DNA from: an uncultured Prevotellaceae bacterium
GTDB taxonomy: Bacteria; Bacteroidota; Bacteroidia; Bacteroidales; Bacteroidaceae
NCBI GenBank assembly: GCA_947303855.1
Contig: CAMYZO010000023.1
Coordinates: forward strand, 1 to 41,794
DNA: 41,794 nucleotides
Reading direction: 5' to 3'
Under the pieces are notes generated by a model. That model was not told where the DNA came from and searched no databases. It saw nothing but the letters and a program-made list of their open reading frames with translations. The position numbers and the translations under genes are program-made. Below, piece by piece: positions 16,889-24,718 of the stretch. Numbering within the stretch: position 1 is the first letter of the stretch; every line of letters starts with the position of its first letter.

Positions 16889-17260
16889 ATGAAAAAGAAA
16901 TTTATGACGATCCTGATAGGTAGCATGATTCTGTTGCCTACAAGTGTAGCGGCTCAAACAAATGGTGGAGGCCCAGGAATAGGCAACTATCCTGACATTC
17001 CGCGTATTCCCGCCCGTAGCCCAAGTGCTTACATTGCCTATAATGATGGCTTAAATATTGCAACAGTTTGTTTTAGGACTACTGTGGAGGGTGCTGAGAT
17101 TGTATTATACAAAAATGGTGTTGGGGTAGAAAGTATATCGGGTAATGCCGAGGCTGGCACTCAAATCCCCCTGTATCTTCCTGCATACGGCAGTGGGGAA
17201 TTCACCATTTACGTAAAACGCGGTACAACTCTATTAGCTGTTTACAATATTACTTTATAA
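16889..17260 (+). CDS. Small secreted beta-sandwich protein (DUF3244-like)
   Basis: The 123-aa protein has a clear signal peptide (FMTILIGSMILLPTSVAAQ). A Gly/Pro-rich linker is followed by about 85 residues with alternating hydrophobic positions. The pattern SPSAYIAYNDG, TVEGAEIVLYKNG and GEFTIYVKRG looks like a single Ig-like/DUF3244 beta-sandwich domain, a class of small exported Prevotella and Bacteroides proteins of unknown function. It is the first gene downstream of the promoter at 16805. The lipoprotein gene follows after 61 nt. The family assignment is by pattern only. Confidence 0.65.
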   Translation: MKKKFMTILIGSMILLPTSVAAQTNGGGPGIGNYPDIPRIPARSPSAYIAYNDGLNIATVCFRTTVEGAEIVLYKNGVGVESISGNAEAGTQIPLYLPAYGSGEFTIYVKRGTTLLAVYNITL

Positions 17261-17321
17261 AGAAAAGTCCTCATGGTATAGTTGAGGCATAGTATAAATT
17301 ACCCATTAAAAATCAAAAAAA

Positions 17322-18800
17322 GTGAAAAAAGTAACATTTGTTCTTTCAGTGACATTTGCAGCCTTAGTATGTGGATGCAACAGTTATGAATCAGAATTTG
17401 AAGCAGAAGTGCAGCATGTTGCACCAAAAGATGACATGCTCCATTTCGCCAGCAAGGAAATGTTGTTAGACGCTATCGAGAATCCTATGTCTAATAGTGT
17501 AACTCGCGCAATGAATAATTCTAATTTCAGATCTCTTATGGACGAAGTGGATATCAGTGACCCGGCACTCAGTTCCTTGACACTCTCAGATAAGGTTTAT
17601 ATCGCTGAAAACAACTTAAATTACTATGAGGCATTTGACTATGAATCCCTTGTCCCAAACGACAAATTTGCGCAATACCTGAATCATAAGGCAGAAATAT
17701 GCTGCAATGACACGATATACAAGATAACGGAATACGGTACGCTTGCTGCCCACGAAGACTACCAGGATGAATTAGAATCTGTTGCAGACATCTTGGCTGA
17801 TATAGTTTCCTACAATGACAACGAAAATGAGAAGCAACTTAGCAGTAACGTGAGAATCATTAATACATTCAACAGAATTCGTGGTGATGTAAACTCTGAT
17901 ATAGATTTAGGTGACCGTTTAGATGACGGCAGAGACTCTGGAGATACAAATTTTGGAAATAATGGGGGTAACACCTCAACCTCAACAGTGTCTTATACCA
18001 ATACTTCTTTATCAGATATTCCTTTCAGTACTTTCCCAAATTTTTCTTCTGGCAGCCATACTTTCGTTGGTCATCTCTTAGAAGGCATTTTCGGTGAAAG
18101 GTCTACAAAACATCATGAGTTCATCAGTGGATATAGGGTCAGTGGATCATTGTATGATTATGACTATGGGGTGTACCATGAATGTGGAGTTTATGTTAGT
18201 ATGGAAAAGAAACGTGGTGGATTCTTTAAAGCAATCAATGGCTGGAAAAATATCAATGCTGACGAGTTGGTCATGGATTTGGAAGGTATGGTGTTGGCCT
18301 TGAAGGTCAATATTCCTGCTAATATTGCAACGAAAATGCCCACTCATGCAACGATTAGCGGATATGATTCTCAATTCAAATACTGGGGTAAAACAACGAA
18401 GTGTGTAAATATTTTAGGATACGACGTTAAGGAAAGCGACATTTATGCACTTGCAGGTAAAGGATTGACTGAAATATTAAATCGTCTCAAAACAATGTGC
18501 AATCATGATGTGGATGCCGATGTCAAAGCTGCTCAAATCATAACTCCCAATAAAGCATACATTGTTCTTCTGTCTCATCCCATTTATGCTCATAATCAGC
18601 ATAAAATTAGAAAAGTATTTGACTCTGGGGTAAGGATAGGCATAACTTCATCGGTTGTTTCAAACCCAACCGCTCCAAATTCTTATGCGGCATTGTTCAA
18701 ATTTTTGCAGGATATGCCACGTATTGAGATAGCAAAAGGTAAAGTCAGATTAGCAGGCAGATACAATTCAAGCTGGGGCGGCATGAAAATAAACAAGTAA
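17322..18800 (+). CDS. Hypothetical lipoprotein, GTG start
   Basis: The 492-aa product starts with GTG at 17322 (no nearby ATG gives a signal peptide). Its N-terminus, VTFVLSVTFAALVCGCNSYESEFE, ends in a lipobox with Cys19, so it should be membrane-anchored and perhaps surface-exposed. After a helical first part (residues 30-190), a Gly/Asn/Ser/Thr-rich linker (around 200-235) leads to a C-terminal domain with several aromatic residues. I recognise no family. Its DNA is more AT-rich than the flanking core genes. Together with its neighbours and the divergent regulator it forms a small exported-protein cluster. Confidence 0.65.
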   Translation: MKKVTFVLSVTFAALVCGCNSYESEFEAEVQHVAPKDDMLHFASKEMLLDAIENPMSNSVTRAMNNSNFRSLMDEVDISDPALSSLTLSDKVYIAENNLNYYEAFDYESLVPNDKFAQYLNHKAEICCNDTIYKITEYGTLAAHEDYQDELESVADILADIVSYNDNENEKQLSSNVRIINTFNRIRGDVNSDIDLGDRLDDGRDSGDTNFGNNGGNTSTSTVSYTNTSLSDIPFSTFPNFSSGSHTFVGHLLEGIFGERSTKHHEFISGYRVSGSLYDYDYGVYHECGVYVSMEKKRGGFFKAINGWKNINADELVMDLEGMVLALKVNIPANIATKMPTHATISGYDSQFKYWGKTTKCVNILGYDVKESDIYALAGKGLTEILNRLKTMCNHDVDADVKAAQIITPNKAYIVLLSHPIYAHNQHKIRKVFDSGVRIGITSSVVSNPTAPNSYAALFKFLQDMPRIEIAKGKVRLAGRYNSSWGGMKINK

Positions 18801-18885
18801 AGGATTACAAAAAAAACGTTAAGCAAAATAATAAACAGGCAGAGAAGACCGTTAAGTGTGTTGGTAATTGTTTGACATTATTATC

Positions 18886-19419
18886 ATGAATCTGAACAGG
18901 AAAATATTAGTGGCGTTGGCTTTAACCATAACAATAGGAGCTACGGCGCAGAACGAGGTGAAAACTTTCGAGATAGAGGGAAAGATTGGAGCTACCTATC
19001 CCACCCAGAAGTACTTCGGCGACAGGCGCGTGGGGGCATCGCTCGGACTTGAAAGCCGCTGGAACCTGAGGCAGTTGCCGATAGATGTCGGTGCAGAGAT
19101 TTACTATGGCTCGGCATTGCGCCGCTATCAGGGTGAGGACCAAAGCAACCGTATCTTCTCGCTATCTGCTGTGGGGCATTATAACTTTATGCGCGGAAGC
19201 CGTCTTTCTCCGTTTGTTGGCCTAGGTATAGGTACAGACAGTTGCGATGTGGTGGAGGGCTTTAAGGACAACGAGGGTGGAACTGTCGTCGTGTCGCCTC
19301 GTGTGGGAGTCGAACTGTTCCACCATCTGCGGCTGACAGTTGATGCCCGCTTTGCCCGTAAGGGATACAACACAGTAGGTATTACCGTCGGCGGTGTTAT
19401 AGGCGGTTGTCGGAAATAA
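18886..19419 (+). CDS. Outer-membrane beta-barrel protein
   Basis: ATG 18886 is preferred to 18868 because it gives a standard signal peptide (ILVALALTITIGATAQ). The mature part, about 160 aa, consists of amphipathic strands such as FEIEGKIGATYP, VGASLGLESRWNL, VGAEIYYG, FVGLGIGTD, VSPRVGVELF and HHLRLTVDARFA. This fits a small 8-stranded barrel of the OmpA/OmpX/porin-like superfamily. The protein ends GGVIGGCRK, without the usual terminal Phe. It is the third gene of the exported-protein cluster and is followed by a terminator. Confidence 0.72.
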   Translation: MNLNRKILVALALTITIGATAQNEVKTFEIEGKIGATYPTQKYFGDRRVGASLGLESRWNLRQLPIDVGAEIYYGSALRRYQGEDQSNRIFSLSAVGHYNFMRGSRLSPFVGLGIGTDSCDVVEGFKDNEGGTVVVSPRVGVELFHHLRLTVDARFARKGYNTVGITVGGVIGGCRK

Positions 19420-19437
19420 TATGGAATAGCCATAATG

Positions 19438-19467
19438 GGGACTGCAGTAACTTATTGCAGTCCCTTT
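19438..19467 (+). terminator. Terminator after the beta-barrel gene
   Basis: GGGACTGCA (19438-19446) pairs with TGCAGTCCC (19456-19464), a 9-bp stem with a 9-nt loop, followed by TTTA. It closes the rightward cluster that begins at 16889. Confidence 0.82.
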
Positions 19468-19627
19468 AGGAACACACCAGGACAGAGTTCCCATGTGTAA
19501 CGGAATTAGGAATCATGGAGCAACGACTTCGTTGGATATTCTCGGATAGAATCCATGTGTGCTACGGAACGGCTCCTTGAACCACACTGCTTCGAAACGG
19601 AGTGCAGATGATCGTTGTTTGCTATTC

Positions 19628-20044
19628 TTAATACTCTACTTGCAACAGGAACTCTTCAGACGTAAGAAGGGGCAGTTGGCAGAACTCCTGAAAATCACGC
19701 TTGTTGTTCGTGACGATGACATCGCAACCCGCAGCCAGCGCGCACTGGTATTGCAGCATGTCCTCAAAATCCTTGACAGGGCCAAAAGACATGGCATCTT
19801 CAAAAGACTTGACAGTGACTGGTACTACCTCAATAGCTTCAGTCAGCGTCTCAAAAATCCGATAGACGTTCTCTTGGGGTTGACGGCGCAAGAGGTAGGA
19901 CATGGTAGCAAACGACATGGTGGCAGCGTAACACCTTATGATATTTGCGCGACTCATGTCCAACAAAGTGTTGGCCTCCTCACCATGTTCACGGAACTCT
20001 ACGGCATCCATGAGGATGTTTGTGTCAAGAAACACTCTTTTCAT
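19628..20044 (-). CDS. PIN-domain toxin (VapC-like ribonuclease)
   Basis: The 138-aa protein has the PIN fold pattern. FLDTNILMDAV (Asp7) is at the N-terminus, and KDFEDMLQYQCALAAGCDVIVTNN with KRDF near the C-terminus provides the remaining acidic metal ligands. PIN toxins cut tRNA or rRNA sites with Mg2+. Its start overlaps the stop of the upstream antitoxin-like gene by one base (TGATG), as in toxin-antitoxin operons. The RNA target cannot be inferred. Confidence 0.85.
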   Translation of the reverse strand: MKRVFLDTNILMDAVEFREHGEEANTLLDMSRANIIRCYAATMSFATMSYLLRRQPQENVYRIFETLTEAIEVVPVTVKSFEDAMSFGPVKDFEDMLQYQCALAAGCDVIVTNNKRDFQEFCQLPLLTSEEFLLQVEY

Positions 20045-20403
20045 CAGAAACGTTTTTCAATGATGGCGAAGGTTCTTTCGTCCATGTCCTCTACCGTTAG
20101 GTTCAACTGCTTTGCATAATCGCGTTGTTTCTCAGACAGTTCGACCCATGCCTGCTGTTTGTCCCATCCTTCTCTTATGTCAGCCTGCTCCCGGAGCCAC
20201 CTGGTGCTGTCTGACTCTTTCAGACCGTATTTTTCACGTACCCTCTCCACCAGACTCTTTTCCTCTTCACGTGCCTCTGCCTCCCTCATCGCCTCTTGCA
20301 GGAAATTGACGACGATGCGCATGTGCTGTGGCTTCATGCTCCGTAACATGTCAGCGTATGGGGCCATGGGGGTCTCTGATATTCTCCTTGCTAATGCAGT
20401 CAT
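20044..20403 (-). CDS. Putative antitoxin paired with the PIN toxin
   Basis: The ATG at 20401-20403 gives 119 aa. The longer reading uses a TTG. The sequence is strongly charged and helical. The central part contains LQEAMREAEAREEEKSLVERV, followed by a Trp-rich segment (TRWLREQADIREGWDKQQAW). I recognise no named antitoxin family. The role is inferred from its size, its position directly upstream of and overlapping the PIN gene, and the shared promoter. Confidence 0.7.
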   Translation of the reverse strand: MTALARRISETPMAPYADMLRSMKPQHMRIVVNFLQEAMREAEAREEEKSLVERVREKYGLKESDSTRWLREQADIREGWDKQQAWVELSEKQRDYAKQLNLTVEDMDERTFAIIEKRF

Positions 20404-20429
20404 AACTCTCAAAGGTTTTATTTACGCTG

Positions 20430-20460
20430 CAAATTTAAACATAAATTCTGGATTTTCAAA
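20430..20460 (-). promoter_or_regulatory. Promoter of the toxin-antitoxin operon
   Basis: The minus strand reads TTTG (20457-20460), a 19-nt spacer and TAAATTTG (20430-20437), a perfect match to TTTG-N19-TAnnTTTG. The antitoxin ATG is 26 nt downstream. Confidence 0.85.
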
Positions 20461-20536
20461 TAAAAACACAAATAATTCACCAGTTTAGTGCTTGGTCTCT
20501 TTGCTTCACGGTGGCAAAGATAATAATAAACTTTCA

Positions 20537-20571
20537 ATTATACAAATTTGCGTAACGCATTTTTGTATAAT
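20537..20571. repeat. 35-bp near-perfect palindrome
   Basis: Two 17-nt arms (20537-20553 and 20555-20571) around a single central A match at 15 of 17 positions; the inner core is TTGCGTAACGCA. It lies between the toxin-antitoxin promoter and the 300-bp inverted-repeat element. It may be an operator, a cruciform-prone site or the tip of a mobile repeat. Confidence 0.6.
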
Positions 20572-20611
20572 TTGCATTCATTGTATCCTCCAAGACGATA
20601 AAAAAACGAAA

Positions 20612-20911
20612 TTATCCGCTTATCCTACACCTGATACTGATTATCAGCGGGTTAGCAAGATGTTATCCGCTTGCCATCCGCTGTTTATCCTACACCAAAT
20701 GCCAAGGGGGCTTTCCTAAAGGCTTATTGTAAACGTCCGCAGCCGTCGGACAATCGTCCGAGCCTTGGGGATTTTTTCCCCGGCCTTGGGGATGGTGGCT
20801 CCCCGCAGTGTGCGGTCTACTGTTATTGGTGTAGGATAAAAGCGGATAGCAAGCGGATAATTTCGCTGTAACTCGCTGGTAATCAGTATCGGGTGTAGGA
20901 TAAGCGGATAA
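20612..20911. repeat. 300-bp composite inverted-repeat element (MITE-like or structured RNA)
   Basis: The left arm (20612-20696) and right arm (20828-20911) are about 85-nt imperfect inverted repeats. Each arm begins and ends with variants of TTATCCGCTT...ATCCTACACC. A 131-bp GC-richer centre holds three short hairpins (20735-20751, 20767-20781 and 20803-20815) and a direct repeat CCTTGGGGAT at 20763 and 20784. There is no ORF of note. The right end lies 4 nt from the stop codon of the 20916-24656 gene. It could be a non-autonomous mobile element, a 3'-UTR structural or terminator element, or both. Confidence 0.8.
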
Positions 20912-20915
20912 ACGG

Positions 20916-23900
20916 TCAGCGAACCACCTTCTTGCCTCCGATAATCACTATGCCCTTGGCATTGGCGGGGTTGATCTTCATGCCCTGCAGGTTGTAGACC
21001 GGGGTGTTGAGGTCCTCGCCAGATGCTATCTCCTCAATGCCGGTGGTGTAGGTGGCGGTGAGGCGGCGGGCCGCTGCGGGCGACCCCATCTTGACGTAGG
21101 CACGCATGGGCAGTATGCAGACGCCCGAGCCGTCGGCAGGGTTATAGTCCTGTGGTGTCTCCACCAGGCCCCAGTTGCCCGAGGACTGCATGATGTAGAG
21201 ACCGCCGGCAGCGGGAGCCTCCGTTCCCATGTAGCGCATGGTGCCGTAGAGGTAGGCATTGCCCGTGTTCACGGGACCTGCACCCCAAAGCCGGTGCATA
21301 GTTCCCTCAGCGGGACTGGCATAAACGGTGACGTTCGTGGCGCTCAGCAGGGTGCCGCTGCTCTTGGCTTTCAGCAGGTAGGGCTTGTAAGACTCGAGAA
21401 CCACGGTTCCTTCAAGTGTCTTGAAGCCAATGTTCTTGTCGGTTGATGCCTCCAGCTCGTAAACCTCCAGTTTGTAAGGCCGCTGCATGCTGTATGGCAG
21501 GCAGGTGGTGTAGAAGTGGCCTTGTGTGAGCTGACGCGTGTTGGCAACGGTCTTCGCCTTGAATGCCGTGGGTACGGTGATGGCCCATCGGTAGTCGCCG
21601 GCATCCTGATACTGCTTCTGAGAGCCGGAGAGGTCGTCGTAGATGATGAACCTGTCGCAGACATAGTCCGTGCCGCTGTAGAATACGTAGTTGTCGCCGG
21701 AGGGGTTCTTGCCGTAGAGATAGACCAGGGCCTGTTTCGGCACGCCGAGGAATGGGCTTGTGGGTGACTTGCGGTCTGTGTTGCCAGCAGTGAAGCCGGT
21801 GGCATCGTGCATGTCGATCCATTTCAGGTTGTTGGCTCCCGTGAATGCGCCCGGCTTGATGTCGGTGATGCTGCCGGGAAGCGTCACTGACGCGACGAGG
21901 GAATTAGTGAAGGCCCCTGCATCGACACTTGTCACCGTGAAGTCAGTGCCCAAGGTGGTGTTGGTTATCGTTGCGGGTATGGCTATATCGGTAGGCACGG
22001 TAAGGGTGCTGCCGACAGTTTCCACAGCTGCCGTCGTGGGGCTGGTGATGCGGTAGCCGATGCTGCCTACCTCGAAGCAGTCTTTCACCACCAGGAACTG
22101 GCGGTTGATGGTTCCCGAGTAGTAGGGGTCAAGACCCGTGACGGTCAGTGTGGCGGTGCCTTCGCCGGTGTTGTCGGCATAGGTCACCGAGTAGTGCGTG
22201 TCCTTGGTCAGCACCTGATGCGTCTCCATGTCGGTCACTACGACCTCAGGTTCCACAGCAGCCATGTCCCTCCTCAGGATCTGCGAGGGGATGGGGTTGG
22301 GACTGATGATGAGACGATGGGGGAAGAGTTTCACGTCGTTCAACGCCTTCAGGTCGTCGGATGCCGTGTTGCTGTCATAGATGTCCGTTCCGTCGGTGAA
22401 GGTCTTTCCGCTGGCGATGCTGATGTTTCCGGCTGCGCTGTAGCTGCTGGCGTGAATAAAGTCGTTGGTGTTGGTCCAGCTAAGGGTGATGTTGCCGCTG
22501 CCGTCGGCCATGATGCCTGTGGAAGCTCCTGTAGCCGTCAGCTGTCCGCCGTTGACGGTTACGTCGCCACCCTGCGCATACAGAGCGCATGGGGCAGTGG
22601 CATTGATGGCGGCATCCCTGAGGTTGATGTTGCCTGTACCGGCGACACTGCTGTTTTGGGCATAGATGCCATATTGGTTATCGTCGGATGCTGAAACCGT
22701 CAGTCTTGCGCTGCTGCAGTTGACGTTGCCGTTGAAGGCGTGGATGCCGTTTCCCGTGGCATACACCTTGAGATGGCCCTTGTCGGCCCCCGTGCTCTGG
22801 CCGTAGATGCTGATGCTGAAGTCGTTGGGGCCGGCATTTCCTATGCCGTTGCTGCTGACGGGGTTCTCCTCTGTGCCGACGTTCATCACGGTATTGTCCT
22901 TGAGGATGATGTGTATGTCGCCCGTCACGCTGACTTGATGGTCGAAGCTGGTGTTGTCGAGAACCACATACCAGCCTTCGGCAAGCTCAGTCTCGCTGCC
23001 GGTGAGGGCTGTGGCCAACTGACAGGTGGCCGGCTGGCCGTTCATGTCGATATAAGGCACGAAGAAACAGCCGTCGTTGGGGACGATCATCGTGAAGTCG
23101 TATCCGCTGTAGGAGCCGCTGTTGTCCTTGACATCCTTCCAGCCGTCGGCAGTCTCGTAAGCCGTGTTGCGCACGGTGAATACTGCCGTGCTGACAATAT
23201 CCTTGAAGGCATTGCTGCCCAGGGTGGGGGGTGTCTCTGGCAGAACAAGAATTGAGCTGAGGCTGGTACAGCCGTTGAAGGCATTGGCTCCGATGGTTGC
23301 AATGTCCTCGCTGATGACGGCGCTTGTGAAGTCCTTGCTGCCGAAGACTACGTCGTCGGCCATGCTGAAGTCGGTGCCCACGGCAAGGGGCGACTTGAGG
23401 ATGCTGAGGGTCTTCTCGCCTCCTTCATCCGTAATCTCGTAATAAATGTTCTTACCGTCGTTCGCGGCCGGGTTGCCGCAGTAGCCGCCAATGGCTCCCG
23501 TCTTCCAGGGGTAGACATGGAAGGTAGCGCTCTTTGTGCCGTAGAAGCCGGCAACATTGCCGCCCTTGGCGGTGACGGTCAGCGTGTAGGTGCCAACGGC
23601 AATCACTGGAGATGGTGAGATGGATGATGTGTAGTGTGTGCCTTCGGTCAGTGGGTTGCCGGCATCGTCGCTCACCGAAAATGTCACTTCAATGTTGTTG
23701 CCTGTGTACTGATAATGGTCCTCTAAGCCGTTGATGGTGGCGATGGTAAGATTCTTGGAGTCCATGATGGGAATGACCATGTCGCCGCTGACTATCCAGT
23801 TGTCGCCGAGAAGGGCTTGCAACTCGCTGCCGGTGGCTGAGGTCTTTATGCCCTGAGCCTGGCCGTGCTGAGTTTTGTAGTAGCAGGTGGAGAAATCGAC

Positions 23901-24656
23901 GGTTGAGCTGTTGTTGCAGATGGTTTTGCCAAGGTAACCGTCTGTCGATATGTTGCCAGCCTGCAGGCAGTGGTTAAAGACTATATGCGTGTTCGAAAAC
24001 CCGACGCCTACAAGGCCACAGTTGCCCTTGCCGTCGCCTGAGATGCTGCCGTCGAACAGACAGTCGGTGAGGGTCAGCGTACCGCCAAGTACTGAGGTTG
24101 CGATACCGCCATGATAGGTTTGCGGATTGCCGTCATAGGTTGCTGAGATGGCAACGCTGCTCCAGACTCTCTCGACGGTGCTGCTTCCACGGGTCTGGCC
24201 AACGACACCTGCAGCCAGGGAGTTGGTGGTGTGGATGGTGCCTGCCACCCTCAGGTTTTTGATGGTGGCACCGCTGATATGGCTGAACGGTGCCGCCGGC
24301 CCGTATGTTACATCATAGTTGATGGTCAACGTATGGCCTGTGCCGTCGAAGATGCCCTGAAACTGATTGTTGCCGCCGTGATTTGCTTCTAACATCGTGG
24401 TGACTGACTTTCCCGCGGCTATGTCGGCAGCCGTGGGAATGTCGGCGGTAAGCTTCACATAGGTGCCGCTGGCCCAGTAGGTGTCTCTGGTGTCAAACTT
24501 TGTAAAGGTGTTCCAGTCGTCAACGTTTGTAATGAGATAGGGGTCGGCTATGGTGCCGGAGCCCGAAAGGCCTTCTGCTCTTGCTGTCATGGTTGTCAGC
24601 AGAGCCGTCAGGGCGCACAAAAGCCTTCCCACCAAGAGGAATCTTGACTTTGTCAT
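20916..24656 (-). CDS. Large secreted BspA-like repeat protein
   Basis: The 1246-aa protein has a signal peptide (LLCALTALLTTMTARAEG). It then carries a GLUG-like/right-handed-helix region starting GLSGSGTIADPYLITNVDDW. BspA-type leucine-rich segments appear twice: DIATIGANAFNGCTSL and VASVTLPGSITDIKPGAFTG. Between them are Ig-like segments (YTLTVTAKGGN, ATLTVTGLDPYYSG). The C-terminus reads VYNLQGMKI...KGIVIIGGKKVVR, a variant of the tail shared with three other proteins of this window. BspA-like proteins are surface or secreted binding proteins. The ligand is unknown. It is the last gene of the SusC-led operon and ends next to the 300-bp inverted-repeat element. Confidence 0.82.
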   Translation of the reverse strand: MTKSRFLLVGRLLCALTALLTTMTARAEGLSGSGTIADPYLITNVDDWNTFTKFDTRDTYWASGTYVKLTADIPTAADIAAGKSVTTMLEANHGGNNQFQGIFDGTGHTLTINYDVTYGPAAPFSHISGATIKNLRVAGTIHTTNSLAAGVVGQTRGSSTVERVWSSVAISATYDGNPQTYHGGIATSVLGGTLTLTDCLFDGSISGDGKGNCGLVGVGFSNTHIVFNHCLQAGNISTDGYLGKTICNNSSTVDFSTCYYKTQHGQAQGIKTSATGSELQALLGDNWIVSGDMVIPIMDSKNLTIATINGLEDHYQYTGNNIEVTFSVSDDAGNPLTEGTHYTSSISPSPVIAVGTYTLTVTAKGGNVAGFYGTKSATFHVYPWKTGAIGGYCGNPAANDGKNIYYEITDEGGEKTLSILKSPLAVGTDFSMADDVVFGSKDFTSAVISEDIATIGANAFNGCTSLSSILVLPETPPTLGSNAFKDIVSTAVFTVRNTAYETADGWKDVKDNSGSYSGYDFTMIVPNDGCFFVPYIDMNGQPATCQLATALTGSETELAEGWYVVLDNTSFDHQVSVTGDIHIILKDNTVMNVGTEENPVSSNGIGNAGPNDFSISIYGQSTGADKGHLKVYATGNGIHAFNGNVNCSSARLTVSASDDNQYGIYAQNSSVAGTGNINLRDAAINATAPCALYAQGGDVTVNGGQLTATGASTGIMADGSGNITLSWTNTNDFIHASSYSAAGNISIASGKTFTDGTDIYDSNTASDDLKALNDVKLFPHRLIISPNPIPSQILRRDMAAVEPEVVVTDMETHQVLTKDTHYSVTYADNTGEGTATLTVTGLDPYYSGTINRQFLVVKDCFEVGSIGYRITSPTTAAVETVGSTLTVPTDIAIPATITNTTLGTDFTVTSVDAGAFTNSLVASVTLPGSITDIKPGAFTGANNLKWIDMHDATGFTAGNTDRKSPTSPFLGVPKQALVYLYGKNPSGDNYVFYSGTDYVCDRFIIYDDLSGSQKQYQDAGDYRWAITVPTAFKAKTVANTRQLTQGHFYTTCLPYSMQRPYKLEVYELEASTDKNIGFKTLEGTVVLESYKPYLLKAKSSGTLLSATNVTVYASPAEGTMHRLWGAGPVNTGNAYLYGTMRYMGTEAPAAGGLYIMQSSGNWGLVETPQDYNPADGSGVCILPMRAYVKMGSPAAARRLTATYTTGIEEIASGEDLNTPVYNLQGMKINPANAKGIVIIGGKKVVR

Positions 24657-24718
24657 TTGTTGTATGTGTTATAATGGTTAAGGTTTATGGTTGATTCGTT
24701 TTCGGTTTGGCGGCAAGG

